A DNA stretch of 64,000 nucleotides from contig CM020620.1 in NCBI GenBank assembly GCA_009829735.1, positions 186,001-250,000 of the forward strand, written 5' to 3'. The number at the start of each line of letters is the position of its first letter. Positions within the stretch are counted from its first letter, which is position 1. The stretch is from Pyropia yezoensis. Its lineage: Eukaryota; Rhodophyta; Bangiophyceae; Bangiales; Bangiaceae. Positions 9,516-20,306 of the stretch are shown one piece after another. The translations under genes and the position numbers were made by a program. Under the pieces are notes generated by a model that saw nothing but the letters and a program-made list of their open reading frames with translations, was not told the DNA's origin and ran no database searches.

Positions 9516-10650
9516 TCAGAACCCGTCAGGCGGCGGACGCGCCGAGGACGGGGACGGCGGCGCGTGGCGCCGCACAAACGCGAGCGTATCCCCCACCACG
9601 GTGGTCATGAGGCTGTCGGGGAGGGCGTCTGTTCGGCGCCAGCGCACGCTCCCTCAGCCCGGCCCGCACAACGCGTGGCGAACACACACAGGGGGAGGTT
9701 AGCTGCAAGCACCAACTGGGGCCCCGTAATCATGCTTCCGCCCCACAGCCTCCCAGTCCGTCCCCCTGGTTGTCCACCACCCCACAAGCAGCGACCGCGC
9801 GGAGGGCAGATAGCGGGGCGCATGTGCGAGCACGAGACAACAGACGGGAGCCTCTCAACGCACCATGAGCGGCCTGCTCCACTGCTGCAATGAGCTCATC
9901 CGCGGTCGCCGGCGACGCGTTCCCGTCGTGGTCGCCATTCCGCCCTTGTCGCGCAGCCTACCAAGAGAGGGACGACGACATGGACAAAATACGGATGGAC
10001 AAGCAGGCGGGTGAGCAAAGAGCGCGGTCCTCCAATTCTCCCCTCCCACCGCCGCACCCCTCTCTCCCGCGCGCCGCCCCCCCTCAGCCATCAGGAACCA
10101 ACGACACGACGCATCCACGTGCACGATAGGACCCGGCGGGGGCACTGTGGCATCAGCGCCTAGCAGCCAACAGCAGGAACCCGGGAAAACGCACCTCGCG
10201 TGCCATAGCCTTGACCCGCGCCCGCCACCCCGACGAGTCCAGCTCCCGCCGCATCAGGTGCATCAGCCTGTGACGTCAGGCGCGCACACACGAAACAGAA
10301 GGAAGTCGGGGCCATGGACCAGAAGAACGACGACAACGGCGACAGGGCGGGCGGTCCACGCAGTCAACAGTAAGAACGACCAAACGCGTCGGCGACGAAA
10401 CAAGCCCCCCCCCCCCCCCCCCCCAGAGCCACCGCGGCGTTGGCCTCCACCGGCTTACCACCCGCCACTATCCCGATGAGCCGAAAACAAGCGCCGCGAG
10501 CACAGTCCCCCTCTCTCACTGTTCCTCCCCCCACCGCACCTACCGATACGCCTCGCCCGTCGCGTAGAGGCGCTCCAAAAACACATTGGCCGCCCGCTCC
10601 GAGCCGCCTTCCCCTCGCGACGGCACCGGGGGGGACGACGGGTTTGACAT
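9516..10650 (-). CDS. ENY2: ENY2/Sus1 transcription and mRNA-export factor, four exons
   Basis: Small helical subunit of the SAGA deubiquitinase module and of TREX-2, linking histone H2B deubiquitination to mRNA export at the nuclear pore. Deduced exons on the minus strand: 10650-10544, 10267-10195, 9957-9864 and 9652-9516, giving 136 residues. Phases match at every junction. Donors are GTAGGT, GTGCGT and GTGCGT; acceptors end CAG, TAG and GAG (the last is the weakest). Family blocks: ANVFLERLYATGEAYR (family form INQKLIETGERERL), HLMRRELDSSGWRARVKAMA (family form LRAKLIECGWKDQLKAH), TADELIAAVEQAAHG and TDALPDSLMTTVVGDTLAFV (family form ALVPDSVKKELLQRIRTFL). It is somewhat longer than the usual ~100 residues because of an N-terminal Ser/Pro stretch and a Pro-rich tail. 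A CT-rich leader on the coding strand lies upstream. Introns are 211-276 nt. Confidence 0.82.
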
Positions 10651-11780
10651 GACGGCAGGGACGGGGGGGCGGGGGGAGGAGGGGGAAGGACAGGGCGCAG
10701 GCGGGTGGCGCCGCGCTGGTCGCTGCCGCAGCGGTCCGCCGCCCACGGCCGCGGGCAGCCACCACGACACGGGGTGGGGGGGTTCACTAGAAGGCCCACG
10801 CAGATGGGAATGCGAACCGTCCCTGGCGTGGGCGGGCGAGAGAGAGTGACAAGAGGGGGGAGCCGGGGTGGTGAAACAGACGAGAGGGGAGCTTTGGGGT
10901 GGGGCGGGGAGGTGTTGGAAAACAAGTCGGGGGGACGAAAGCACAGAGGGTGGTGGCGCGGAGAGGTGGAGGGGTCACACCCAGTTAAGGGCGGACATAG
11001 CGTATTGGCTCATTACAGAGCCACGTGTGACAGACTTTGAATATATTGTAAAACTTGCGTGGTCTGTGTGGCCTGTGCGCGCCGTCGGCGTGTGGGTAAC
11101 CGCGGGGGCTGCACCACCAAGTCCGGGCATGCGGGCACTCTGAGCGCATCCTTTGCCGATGCAGTCGAACCAGCGCCCAGGAACGTCTTCCACCCGAGAC
11201 AGAAGTAGGCCTCTGTGCCACACCGAACGTAAGAGGTAGCCAGCTGGCGTCAATACGGCTGAAAGCGATATCAACCGGACCTGTACTGTCTTTGGAGCGC
11301 AAGAACGGTCGTGTGCGCCGCGTTTCTTGGACAGGTGAATGTATGAGCGGATGCGCGATGACTTGCTGATTCTTCCTGTCCCATTGGAGCCCCTGGAACC
11401 GTTGCTCACTTTTTCGCTACGAGGCCCTATTCCTCTCTCCTGCCTATGCACCTTGACTGGGTTCGCTATGAGGTCTCGCAGTTGGTGAAGAATTTCCAGC
11501 CGCACTCATTGTGCATGTATGCTCCCTGCGCAGTCACTGAGAAGGGCGAGGGAGTCACCTGGTGTGTGCGCCGCGCGTGAGTCCCCCCCCCTCCTGAGGT
11601 GTGGATCCGTAGCGAGTCGACTCCTGCGAAACGGCCAAGTCAATCAGTCGCGGCCGTGAAAGGTCTGGAGCCGTTTGAATCATTCATCACGGAAACTCTC
11701 TAAAGTGGGGCACCAGCACCGTCAAGTGTCCATGAATTGAAGCAGGGCGCCCCCACTCGAGCAATCTGGCGCGGTGCATG
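10651..11780. other. ENY2 5' flank, no further gene recognised
   Basis: 10651-10910 is purine-rich on + (pyrimidine-rich on the ENY2 strand) and probably contains its promoter and leader. From about 10990 the composition drops to ordinary GC. A short frame at 11439-11577 (+) reads MHLDWVRYEVSQLVKNFQPH and lacks any known family. Confidence 0.45.
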
Positions 11781-11959
11781 AAGCCACGTTTCCGACTTCG
11801 GAGCTTCTTCAGTGTTCCTGCTGATATTCTGTGCTGCCACCAATCAGTGGGCTCAGACCCCTCAGATGTTCACCGGCCGCCAATGGAGCGCTGGCCATCC
11901 TTCGAAAACCTCAATGTCCGCTCAGAGGGGGTCTTAACTGGGTGTGGGGTGGGGTCGCA

Positions 11960-14003
11960 CCGCGCAGTGGGTCTAAAACCATGTAGTTTACAAACACTCG
12001 GAATCGGGCTGCACGCAGCTGTTTTTCCTTGCTCGTGGTCGCATTCAGATGTTCCCAAGGCGCCAAGATCGGGGCGGGATTCTCGGAGGAGCACATTTTG
12101 TTCCCCGAACGGCACCAAAATTCGGCATTTAATGTGCCTGCTGCAGGAAAGTTCCTGCTGCCTCGCACAACGAAATGTGCGTCTCAACAGCAATTATGCG
12201 CGTAGGAACAGAGACCCGTGCTCATGCCAGACAAAAACCTGTTTTGGGGTGGTCTTGGAAACAGGTGTTTGCACGCGGTCTGTTGCTTGATGTTCATTCC
12301 TTCGTCCCCTCGAGCGCGCATCGCTCAGACGAAGGGAAGCGGAGTGTGCCGCGTGGCGATGATGGTCTCTGCACACTCTGCATGCCACCGTGCGCGCGCA
12401 CGTCCAACGGCTTGGCACCGAACATGCGCACGTCGCGGTGTTGGAATGAGCACGGACAGTGTTGACTGCCGCAGTAGAGGTGTTCGGAACTGAAATTGAA
12501 AGCAGGTTTTGTGCCAGAGGACACTGATACAGCAATGGAATGTAAAACAGTGTGAAACAAGGCCCCGATACCATGCACACACGAGTTTTTGGTTTTGATT
12601 AGGGATGCTTTTGATTATTGATTTGCGCTTTGCGGGCTACAGGAAACGTTTTAAAGTTTTCGAATGTTCTTGCTCGCCCAGGAAGGAGGCAGTGGAGCGA
12701 ACGGCGTCCTCTCGTATGACTGCGGTCGTCGGACTTCCAGAAGCTGCACTATTGATGGCACTATGGATGGCGATGTATTATGGTGGAGAGGGACCGCCGG
12801 GGGGGGTAAGGAGATGGCACCACCTTGAACTGAATGGGGTTTGAGGGTGGCTGCGTGGCGAGGCGTCCTTGCGCAGGTCTCTCATGTGAGCGGGGAAGAA
12901 TGTAGTAGGGGGTGGCGGCGGCCCCATGGGCGGTGACTCGCCCCCGTCCGCGGCATTGACACCTCCCCGTCAGCGGCGGTGACTGCGGCTGGTAGCCTGT
13001 CGGTCGGCGCTGCTGCCAGTGCCCCTGCCGCCACGCGGGCCGCCGCCAGTGTGGGCGGCGCGGACCAGGTGGAGGCTTGCGTCGACGCGGGGGCTGCGGC
13101 ATCGGTGTTCGCCGCCGCCGCGGTGGGGACAGGCGGCGGTCGCGGCGACGGTAGCGGCGGCGTCGTCGGAGGCTGTTCCGGCGACGACGGCCGTCGGCAG
13201 CGGTGGCCATGCTGGGGAGGGGGGGGGGGGCTCTCGGCACGACGCGAGGTGCGAATGGTGATGGCGGTGAATGTGGTGGGGGATCCTGGACACGCGAAGA
13301 GACGAGGTATGGGGCCAGCCCCGGGGACGGAAGGGTGAAGTGAGGGGCGCGGCGACCACCAGAAACCTTCCCCTGGGCAAAAGAATATTTAAAAGTCGAG
13401 GCGATGATGATCTTTCAAACTATTCTTCCCATGCATGGTGAAATATGTGAATGCAGTATTCCGGGGATTCTATTGGCTGAAGGCCCAATGCCCTCGTGCG
13501 CTGTGAGCCGGTACATACTACATGTACATGCGGCTAGGAATCGTCGAGATCGGTCGCTCCTGTCCATCACTTACTGAACCAACCTGGGCCCGGTCGGATT
13601 CTATTGGTCAGAAGAATATTGGAGAAATTTAGAGCTCGTGTGTGCATGGTATCGGGGCCTGAAACAACGTATCGATGAGGCCGGCGGAAGATGTTTTGAC
13701 CCCACGTCTTGTGTTTCATAATAAATGCAAAAAGCTGTTGAGAATTTTTTTTTTCCTGGGGACGTCACCGAGAGCTACACTTTTTACATGAGGAGGACGA
13801 CCATGACGAGCTCGTCGTCGTGGGCGAGAAAAAGCGACAAACAACTATATCCCCAGCTCGTAGGCACTCCTGAGCACGTTCTCTGCACTCGGCGAAATCG
13901 GCCTTCACGGGCCTCAGGGGCCGCCGTGCACGGCCGCGCATCGCCGATTCGGGCCCAAATCGGCGTTTGTAAGCTACATGGTTTCAGACCCACTGCGCCG
14001 GGG
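11960..14003. mobile_element. dispersed element F, copy 1
   Basis: 11962-12190 resembles 45478-45700, sharing CGCAGTGGGTCT, TTACAA, CGGAAT and TCGCATTCAGA. 13760-14003 resembles 46022-46270 in the same order, sharing AGCTACA, ATGAGGA, GAGAAAAA, TATCCCCA and CTCGTAG. The 3' end (13965-14000) is also an inverted copy of the motif at 11960-11992, GCGCAGTGGGTCT followed by AACCATGTAG. The pair therefore defines the ends of one element family, here about 2 kb with a GC-rich interior. No transposase seen. Confidence 0.6.
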
Positions 14004-14495
14004 CAGCGCGGGCGGACCAAGGAGAGGGACGAGACGCCCACGTGGCATCGGTACCCCCCCCAGTCCACGAAACGGCGACAGGCCGGCTCGCGGACATTGT
14101 CGTCTTCGCCCTCGCCGCCGCTGTTCATTGCCGACGCCCCACCTCCCCCTCCGCAGCAGCTCCCGTCCCCCCCCGAGGACACCCATGCCTCCCTCTCGCC
14201 CCACGCAAGGAGTTGCGGCACGGCTGTCCACCGTCGGCGCTGGCACCGGCGCCGCCATGACCCCCGTGCCCCCCTCTCTCGGGGCGGCGTTTGCCCCCCC
14301 CCTCCTCCCCCGTGGCACCCTCGGCGCGCCCCCCCCCTCCCTCTACGGCGGTGGCGACCGCCGCCACTTCCTCCTCTGCCGCCCCTGTTGGGGGGGACGT
14401 CCTGTCGGCGGCGGCGGCAGCGGTCTCCCCCTCTCCGCAACCCCCCCCCCCATGGGCGCCCTCCCTGCCCGCGGCGGCGGCGGCCACCACCCCAG

Positions 14496-15577
14496 ATGGC
14501 CGCCGGCGGCAGCGGCAGCGGCAGCGGCCGGGCGCGGGATTCCCCCCTCCCCCCCTCCCTCCCCGGCGGCGGCGCCTACACCCCCGAGGCGCTCGCCTTT
14601 TCTGAAATCGGCCGCATCACGGGCGCCCACGGGGTGCGCGGGGAGCTCAAGCTCCGCGCCGCCACCGACTGGGCGCGCCAGCGGCTGGCGCCCGACACGC
14701 CGCTGCCCCGCCGGCAGGGCCGCCGGGACCGGGATGGGGGCGGCGGCGGCGTGCCCCCCCCGCCACCGCCCCCACCTGCGGCGGCGGTCAAGCCGCGGCA
14801 CCCCCCCCCGCAGCGGTACTTGCTGCTACCCGGCCGCCTCTATCCCCGCCCTGTCGGCGTGACAGTGTCGCGCAAGGCGTCGCAGGCGGGGGTGTGGGTG
14901 GTGGGCCTCGATTGCTGCACGTGCCGGGAGGAGGTGGCGGGCCTCGTCGGCGGCCGCCTGTACGTGCGGGCGAGTGAGCGGCCACGGATGGGGGCGGGGG
15001 AGTACCTCATCCAGGACCTCGTCGGTATGGACGTGCTGCTGCGGCCGCCGGGGGGGGGGGGGAGGCCCCTCCGGTGGCCACCCACAAGGCGACTGCAGCG
15101 GCCAGCGGCGGCGGTCGCCGCAGCTCTGCCAGCGATGTTGGCGGCGTAGGGACGGCGGCGGCGGCGGCGGCAGCGGCGGGGGCAGCGGCGGAGTCGCCCC
15201 CCCCCCCTCCTCTGCCCGTCATTGGCCGCATCGCGGCGGTCATGACGCGCGACCAGCTGGCCGCGGGTGCGACGGAAGAGTCCACCGCCGTCCTTGGCGG
15301 GGACGTGCTCGAGGTGGCGCTTGGGGACTTTGCCGCCGCCGAAGCGCCCGGCGGCGGTGGGGTGTCGGCGTGGGACTGGGCCGACGCGGAGCGGGTGCTG
15401 GTGCCGTTTGTGCGGCCCATCGTGCCGGTGGTAGACGTGGCGCGGCGGGTGGTGGAGGTGGACCCGCCGGCGGGGCTGTTTGAGGCGGCCGTCGTGCCCC
15501 GCCGGGGGGGGGTCAAGGTACGCGGGCTCCTTGCCGCCGCTGCACCGACAAAAGGGGAGGAGGGGGAGGACGCATGA
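14496..15577 (+). CDS. rimM: ribosome maturation factor RimM, frame broken at a G-run
   Basis: RimM binds S19 and assists maturation of the small-subunit head of bacterial-type ribosomes; here probably in plastid or mitochondrion. The RimM N-domain runs from EIGRITGAHGVRGELKLRAA (about 14606) through VTVSRKASQAGVWVVGLDC and EEVAGLVGGRLYV. The PRC-barrel part is split: YLIQDLVGMDVLL precedes a run of 13 G (15050-15062), then IGRIAAV, GGDVLEVALGD, VLVPFVRPIVPVVD and VVEVDPPAGLF continue in another frame to 15577. One more G (or two fewer) restores a single frame. The N-terminus is uncertain. ATG 14496 is in frame. ATG 14185 follows a CT-rich leader and starts a transit-like MPPSRPTQGVAARLSTVGAG in another frame. 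Anything upstream of 14003 is repeat element F and not RimM. Confidence 0.78.
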
Positions 15578-16023
15578 CGGGCCGTGAAGAGGCGGTGTGG
15601 GGGGGGGGGTTGGTCGGGAGTGGGCTCCACGAGCTGTGGGCATGTCTCGCCATTGCGGACTCTAAGGCTGTGGGCATGGGGAGGATGCAAGGCTGGGGCA
15701 TGAGAAGAAGGTTGGGGCTGGGGCTTGGGGAGAGGATAAGGGGTGTTGGAAGACCAACGACCACGTAGACACGGCCCTCGTCTCGCCGCAGAGGGCATGA
15801 GCCCACAACCCTCGCGCACTCAAAAACTACATCGGCTCGCCCACTACCGTTAATGCGGACGCATCAGAATGTGGCACGCCACAGCTGCCGCTGGTGGCGC
15901 CACTTCCGCCGCTGCCGTTGCCACCGCCACTGCTGACACGGCCTGTCCTCACCTGCCCCACCTGCCCCACCCGATCCCTCTTCTTCACGTAGGTGACAGC
16001 TCGCCCCCCCCCCCCCTTCTTCA
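15578..16023. other. convergent 3' spacer
   Basis: Separates the RimM stop from the stop of the minus-strand gene that follows. G-rich on +, with short C-runs near 16000-16016. Nothing else seen. Confidence 0.5.
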
Positions 16024-17592
16024 TCACGTGGGTGACAGCTTGGCGCCGCTCGCCACCGCCACAATGGCCGCCTTGATAGCAAACGACGGCTCCTTTTCCA
16101 TGGCCGGGTCCCCGCCGGCGGCACCCCCCCCGCCGGCGCCGTCCTCTTCCCCATTAGCCGCCGCCACCGCCGCGGCAATGTCGGCGGCGACCGCCTCGGC
16201 AGCCTCGGTGCGGGGCCCCTCCTTGAGGCTCCGCCACGTGGCCTCAATGTACTCGCGCTCCTCGGCCGCAAACTGGTCGCGCTGCTCATACTCCCCGGCC
16301 AGCCGCTTGACCATCGAGGGGGTGTGGTGGAGGCGAGACAGGTCCTCGTCGGGCTCGCCGTCCAGGTCGCCACCGCCCCCCGCCCCTGCTTCGGCGCCCC
16401 TGTCAGTCGGGGCCGACGAGTTACGGCGGCCGCCGCCGAGGGCAATGAGCGGTGGCATGCTTGGTCGCCGCTCCACGTACCGGGGGCTGACGGGCGTGGA
16501 CGGCCCGCCCGGGCCGTCGCCGCCGTCACTCGTCTCTGCCTCTGTGGGGATGGCGTGCGCGAGCTTGAGCCCCGGCACGGCCACCTCGTACTTGGGCACC
16601 GACCCCTGCCGCGACACGGTCGGCGCCGGCGCCCCCGCCGCGTCTGCCGCGGCCAATGCCGCGGGAGTATCCCACGCAGCGGCGGCAGAGAGGACGCCGC
16701 CGCTCGACAGAGCACGCAGCAGGGACTCGTCCACCCCATCGTCCGCAACGCCACCGGGCGCACCGCCGGCCGCCGCCGTCCCAGCCACAGCCACACCAGG
16801 GGGGGTGGGTGGCGACGCGCCGCCGCCGCCCCCATGGGGCTCTGACAGGAGCGACAGCTTGCGCGCCATGCCCGCCTCGGCGCCGTCTGAGGCGGCCGCG
16901 TCCACACCTCCCGTACCGGCAGCGACGGCCGTGGAGGCGGTGGCGGCAGAGACACCTAGGCCCCCATCTGGGCCAGCCACGCCGGCACCCTCCCCCGTAT
17001 GAGGGTCCTTGGCGGGGGACGTTGCCGGGGAAGACCCGTCCCCGCCGCTGCCGACCGACGCGGCCGTCACATCCGACGCCGAGGCGGCCACCGGTGCCGT
17101 CCCGTCGGCGGCGGTGGCGGCGGCTACAGGTGCGCCATCGCCGCCCGAAGCCGGAGGCTCGGCAGCATCGGTGGCAGGCCCGCCCTCTGCCGGCAGCGGG
17201 ATACCCTCCTCCCCGCCCGCCGCGGCGCCATTGGCGAGGCCCGCCGCCTCCCCCGCCGCCGACGCCGACGAGCCCGTCCTCACCACCGCCGGCGGTGGCG
17301 GTACCACAGGGTGGTGGTCCCCGTGTCTGGTCGACGGGCCGGTCGAGCCCTCATCCGCATTCCCCACCCCGTCCACCGCCGCCGCGGCGCCCCCCACCGG
17401 CGACGGCCCGTCGCTGGCAGACCTCGGCACCGCAGCATGGACGAGGGCGGTGGTGGAAGCGGCGCCCCCGTCCGCGTCGCCCAGCGTGCCAGACCGCGCC
17501 CGTGGCGGCCGGCTCCGCGCCTCTGGCCGCCCATCCCCCGCGGCGGGGGAGGTGGCACCCGGGCGGCGAATGCAGCTGACGACGGCGCCCAT
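16024..17592 (-). CDS. disordered protein with N-myristoylation-type start, unknown function
   Basis: Single-exon, 522 residues. It begins MGAVVSCIRRP: Gly2 with Ser6 fits N-myristoylation and Cys7 fits palmitoylation, so membrane anchoring is likely (inference). Most of the chain is Ala/Gly/Ser/Pro-rich and probably disordered. It is dotted with basic-directed phosphosites: RKLSLL, SRQGSVP, RRPSMPP, RRNSSAP. A more conserved-looking C-terminal block contains HHTPSMVKRLAGEYEQRDQF followed by an acidic helix EREYIEATWRSLKEG, and SFAIKAAIVAVASGAKLSPT closes the protein. The start is supported by an ATG preceded by a strongly pyrimidine-rich coding-strand leader (17700-17860). No family recognised. 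Confidence 0.65.
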   Translation of the reverse strand: MGAVVSCIRRPGATSPAAGDGRPEARSRPPRARSGTLGDADGGAASTTALVHAAVPRSASDGPSPVGGAAAAVDGVGNADEGSTGPSTRHGDHHPVVPPPPAVVRTGSSASAAGEAAGLANGAAAGGEEGIPLPAEGGPATDAAEPPASGGDGAPVAAATAADGTAPVAASASDVTAASVGSGGDGSSPATSPAKDPHTGEGAGVAGPDGGLGVSAATASTAVAAGTGGVDAAASDGAEAGMARKLSLLSEPHGGGGGASPPTPPGVAVAGTAAAGGAPGGVADDGVDESLLRALSSGGVLSAAAAWDTPAALAAADAAGAPAPTVSRQGSVPKYEVAVPGLKLAHAIPTEAETSDGGDGPGGPSTPVSPRYVERRPSMPPLIALGGGRRNSSAPTDRGAEAGAGGGGDLDGEPDEDLSRLHHTPSMVKRLAGEYEQRDQFAAEEREYIEATWRSLKEGPRTEAAEAVAADIAAAVAAANGEEDGAGGGGAAGGDPAMEKEPSFAIKAAIVAVASGAKLSPT

Positions 17593-19108
17593 GGTGGAGC
17601 GCGCACGCGCGAGCGCACTCCCAGGTCACACAGACCCCCCACTCCCCAGACCACTTGTCCCCACACCCCCACTCCAACAGGTGCTTGCTCAACGCGCACC
17701 GTTCTCCGCCGCCGCTTCCACGCAGGGGGGGAGGAGGGGGAAGGAGGAAGAGAGAGGGGGAGGCGAAGGGGAGGGGGAAGGAGAGGAGGAGAGGGGGAGG
17801 GGTAAGGCGAGGAGGGGAGGGGGAGGAGGGGAAGGGGAGCGGCGAAAGCAAGCCGCGCCCGCCGGCGACGGCGGCCACCGCCAAGCCAAGGGGAACAAGG
17901 GTTTCTCGGGACGGTGACGGTGACAGCCGCAACGGCGCCGAGGCGCCCCCGCACTCACCTCCGCCCCGGCCGGCCGATGCGTACAGCGCCGTCACGCGGT
18001 GGGCCGCGCCACGCGCCGCACCGGCGGCAGCGGCCGACGCAACGACCGCGGCGCCGCGACGGGAGTGGCCGCATGGAGGATGAGGAGACCTGCCGCCCTC
18101 GCTCCCTTCCCCCCCCCCCCCCCCCCCCCCCGCACGACGCCTCCACCCGCGCGCGCGCGCGCGCACGCAGTCGTCGGCGGCTGTACCGCGCCAGCGCCGT
18201 GCGGGCCCCGCCGGCGAGGTCTGCCCTCCCTCCGTCGGCCGGCGCCGTTCCCGCACTGCGGGGGCACGCACTGCGGGGGCGGCGCCGGCCGACGGGGGGC
18301 AGACCTCCCCGGCCGCGTTTGCGGCGGGGGGGGGGGGGGGGGGCAGGGCATCACGTCAGGCGGTCGCCGCCGCCAGATTGTCAGCACGGCCAGGAGTTCG
18401 TAGCTAGCGACTGGGGCGAAAAAGCGGCCTGGACGGGCCACAGGCAATGGTGGATATCTATTTACCCATCGCGGGGGGATGGCCCCCGTAGACGAGCGGT
18501 CCCGCCGACGGGCGGGCGGGCGGACACCGGGGCTGCGGACGTGGTGGAAATAGAGGTGAGCCGGAGGGGCGCCGGGCGCTCCCAACCGAGGGGGCGGCGG
18601 GAAGCGCTGCACCTGCTCGGCAGCGCGCCTTCAAATTCAAGAGTCGCGGACCGACCAATGGGTCGCTGAGATTTAATTACTGACGTAAGCGGGAGATACG
18701 TGTCAGTCTGTGGCCCGTAGATGCATCGTTTCAATCGATCGACGGAGATGGGCTTAAAGCGGATCAGCCACGCGTGTCTGATTCCGTGCCGGCATGGATC
18801 CACTTCGCGTGCGCCAACCTCTGGTCCGCATTCTCAGCGTGTGACATCGACGAGGGCACTCACCGTGAGTCACTCTGGCTCCCACCTTCGGCACTCCCTC
18901 CTCGTTGCTCCCTTCTCTTTGCCCCTTTCTTACCCCTCCGTGCGCTTTATCTTCCCTCGCCGTTCCTCTCTCCCCCCGCGTCATTCTCGTCCCCTTTGTC
19001 GCTCATCTGTGCCCCCTCCCGCGACGCTTTCTCCTCTCTCCGCCCTCATCGCTCCTTCACTCCCCTACTGCCTCGTTTACTCTCCCCCTGCCTCCCCCGC
19101 AGGCCACC
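17593..19108. promoter_or_regulatory. divergent intergenic region with CT-rich leaders on both sides
   Basis: 17700-17860 is almost pure G/A on + (C/T on the coding strand of the minus gene). 18890-19100 is almost pure C/T and leads into the Dabb ATG. GTGAGT at 18864 and a polypyrimidine-CAG at 19100-19102 could be a 5'-UTR intron of about 240 nt. ATTGG/CCAAT occurs at about 18655. A long inverted repeat lies at 18216-18307. Confidence 0.5.
18216..18307. repeat. inverted repeat with about 30-bp GC-rich arms
   Basis: Left arm 18216-18247 (GAGGTCTGCCCTCC, then CGTCGGCCGGCGCCG) and right arm 18281-18307 (GGCGCCGGCCGACGGGGGGC, then AGACCTC) pair nearly perfectly. The loop contains two copies of GCACTGCGGGGGC. 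It would form a very stable stem in DNA or RNA. Confidence 0.7.
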
Positions 19109-19468
19109 ATGTCTCCTCCTCCCGCCCCCTCCAGCACCACACCCCTGGCGCCCTACCGACACATGGTCCTCTTTCGCTTTGAGGCCGACGCCAGCCCCAC
19201 CGCCCGGGCCGACCTGCTCACTGCGTTTCGGGCGCTCGTGTCGGACCTGTCTGGCCTGGTGCTGACCTACGAGGAGGGCACCAACGTCAATGACGAGGGC
19301 CTGGACGATGGGCTCACCCACATTTTCTTCATGACCTTTGCCGACGCCCCCGCCTTCCAGGTGTACAAGGTGCACCCCGCGCACGTGGCGTTTGTCAAGA
19401 GCCTGGCGGGGGTGGTTGCCAAGGCGACGGTCCTTGACTGGACCGCCGCCGCACCGACGACGTTATGA
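19109..19468 (+). CDS. Dabb (stress-responsive alpha/beta barrel) domain protein
   Basis: 119 residues forming one dimeric alpha/beta-barrel (Dabb) domain. Family features: the opening strand YRHMVLFRFEADASPTARAD, the central G-N motif in YEEGTNVNDEGL, the strand HIFFMTFADAPAFQVYKVHP and the helix AHVAFVKSLAGVV. Members are small dimeric proteins, some linked to stress in plants; the reaction, if any, is unknown here. The ATG at 19109 sits in GCCACCATG directly after a polypyrimidine tract ending CAG, so the start is well supported, and an upstream 5'-UTR intron is possible. It has no targeting sequence beyond a short Pro/Ser stretch, so it is likely cytosolic. Confidence 0.85.
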   Translation: MSPPPAPSSTTPLAPYRHMVLFRFEADASPTARADLLTAFRALVSDLSGLVLTYEEGTNVNDEGLDDGLTHIFFMTFADAPAFQVYKVHPAHVAFVKSLAGVVAKATVLDWTAAAPTTL

Positions 19469-20306
19469 GGGACCGAGCGGTACGCGGTAGCGCCCCGCCG
19501 GGGGGGGGAAGGAGGAGGGGGCGGAGTGGGGGAGGAGGGTGGCGGGGGGGGGGAGGGGCTGCAGTGGTCGTGGCGGCCTTTGAGGCGAGGTGGAGCACGG
19601 CAAGCCGCAGGGGTTGGCGCGGCCCCTACCGTCGTAGCGCCCAGCGGCAGGAGGAGAGTAGCACCTGTGGCTGGGGTGGCACGCCCGCCCGCCCGCCTCG
19701 CCGCCCCCGTCGCAAGCCGGCGGCGACCTACCGACCAACCCCGGGTGCGGTGGCTGCGGTGGTGGCGGTCTGAATAGGCGCCTCGGGAGTGCGCAGCGCC
19801 TTGCGAGCGGATGAGCGGGGGGCACGGTCACGGGCGCGGGGAGTGGGGGGGGGTGGGGTACGGAGAGGGGCGGGGAGGTGCACTGTAGGCACCTCCATCT
19901 CCCCTCACACGGCAGTGCAGCAAAGAATGAAAAAAAAAAAGGATAGCGCCAAGAGCGAGAATGCACAACAGCAGCGCGGGGGGAGACCCGGCGCGGCGGG
20001 GCACGACGCGACCATGCAATACCCCGTTCCCCCCCCAGCGCCACTGGAATCAGAGTCGGAGCAAGCGGGTGGGAGGTTTGGGGGCATGGGCAGGTGGTCG
20101 GGGTGGGGGCGCGCCGCGCAAGCGCTGCTGTACGCCCGGCCTAGCGGGCCGCCAGGGGAAGAAGAAAAAGAAGAAAAGGACCCGCAGCCCCCGCGCATCC
20201 CACCGCAACTCTCCCACCCAGCCACCCGCCCACGCACACCCCCCAAACCCCCGCTCCCCCCATGCCGCCAAACCCCTCCCCCTCCCCACCTCCTCCCCCC
20301 AACCCT
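19469..20306. other. convergent 3' spacer
   Basis: Between the Dabb gene (+) and the LUFS-type gene (-). G-rich then C-rich low-complexity sequence with an A-run at about 19929-19939. No gene recognised. Confidence 0.5.

Noticed and set aside
11439-11577. Short frame MHLDWVRYEVSQLVKNFQPH as a transposon chromodomain
   Set aside because: Too short, no conserved aromatic cage residues, and no neighbouring integrase.
13725-14495. N-terminal extension of RimM from position 13725
   Set aside because: 13760-14003 is repeat element F, also found at 46 kb, and the rest is low-complexity without RimM homology.
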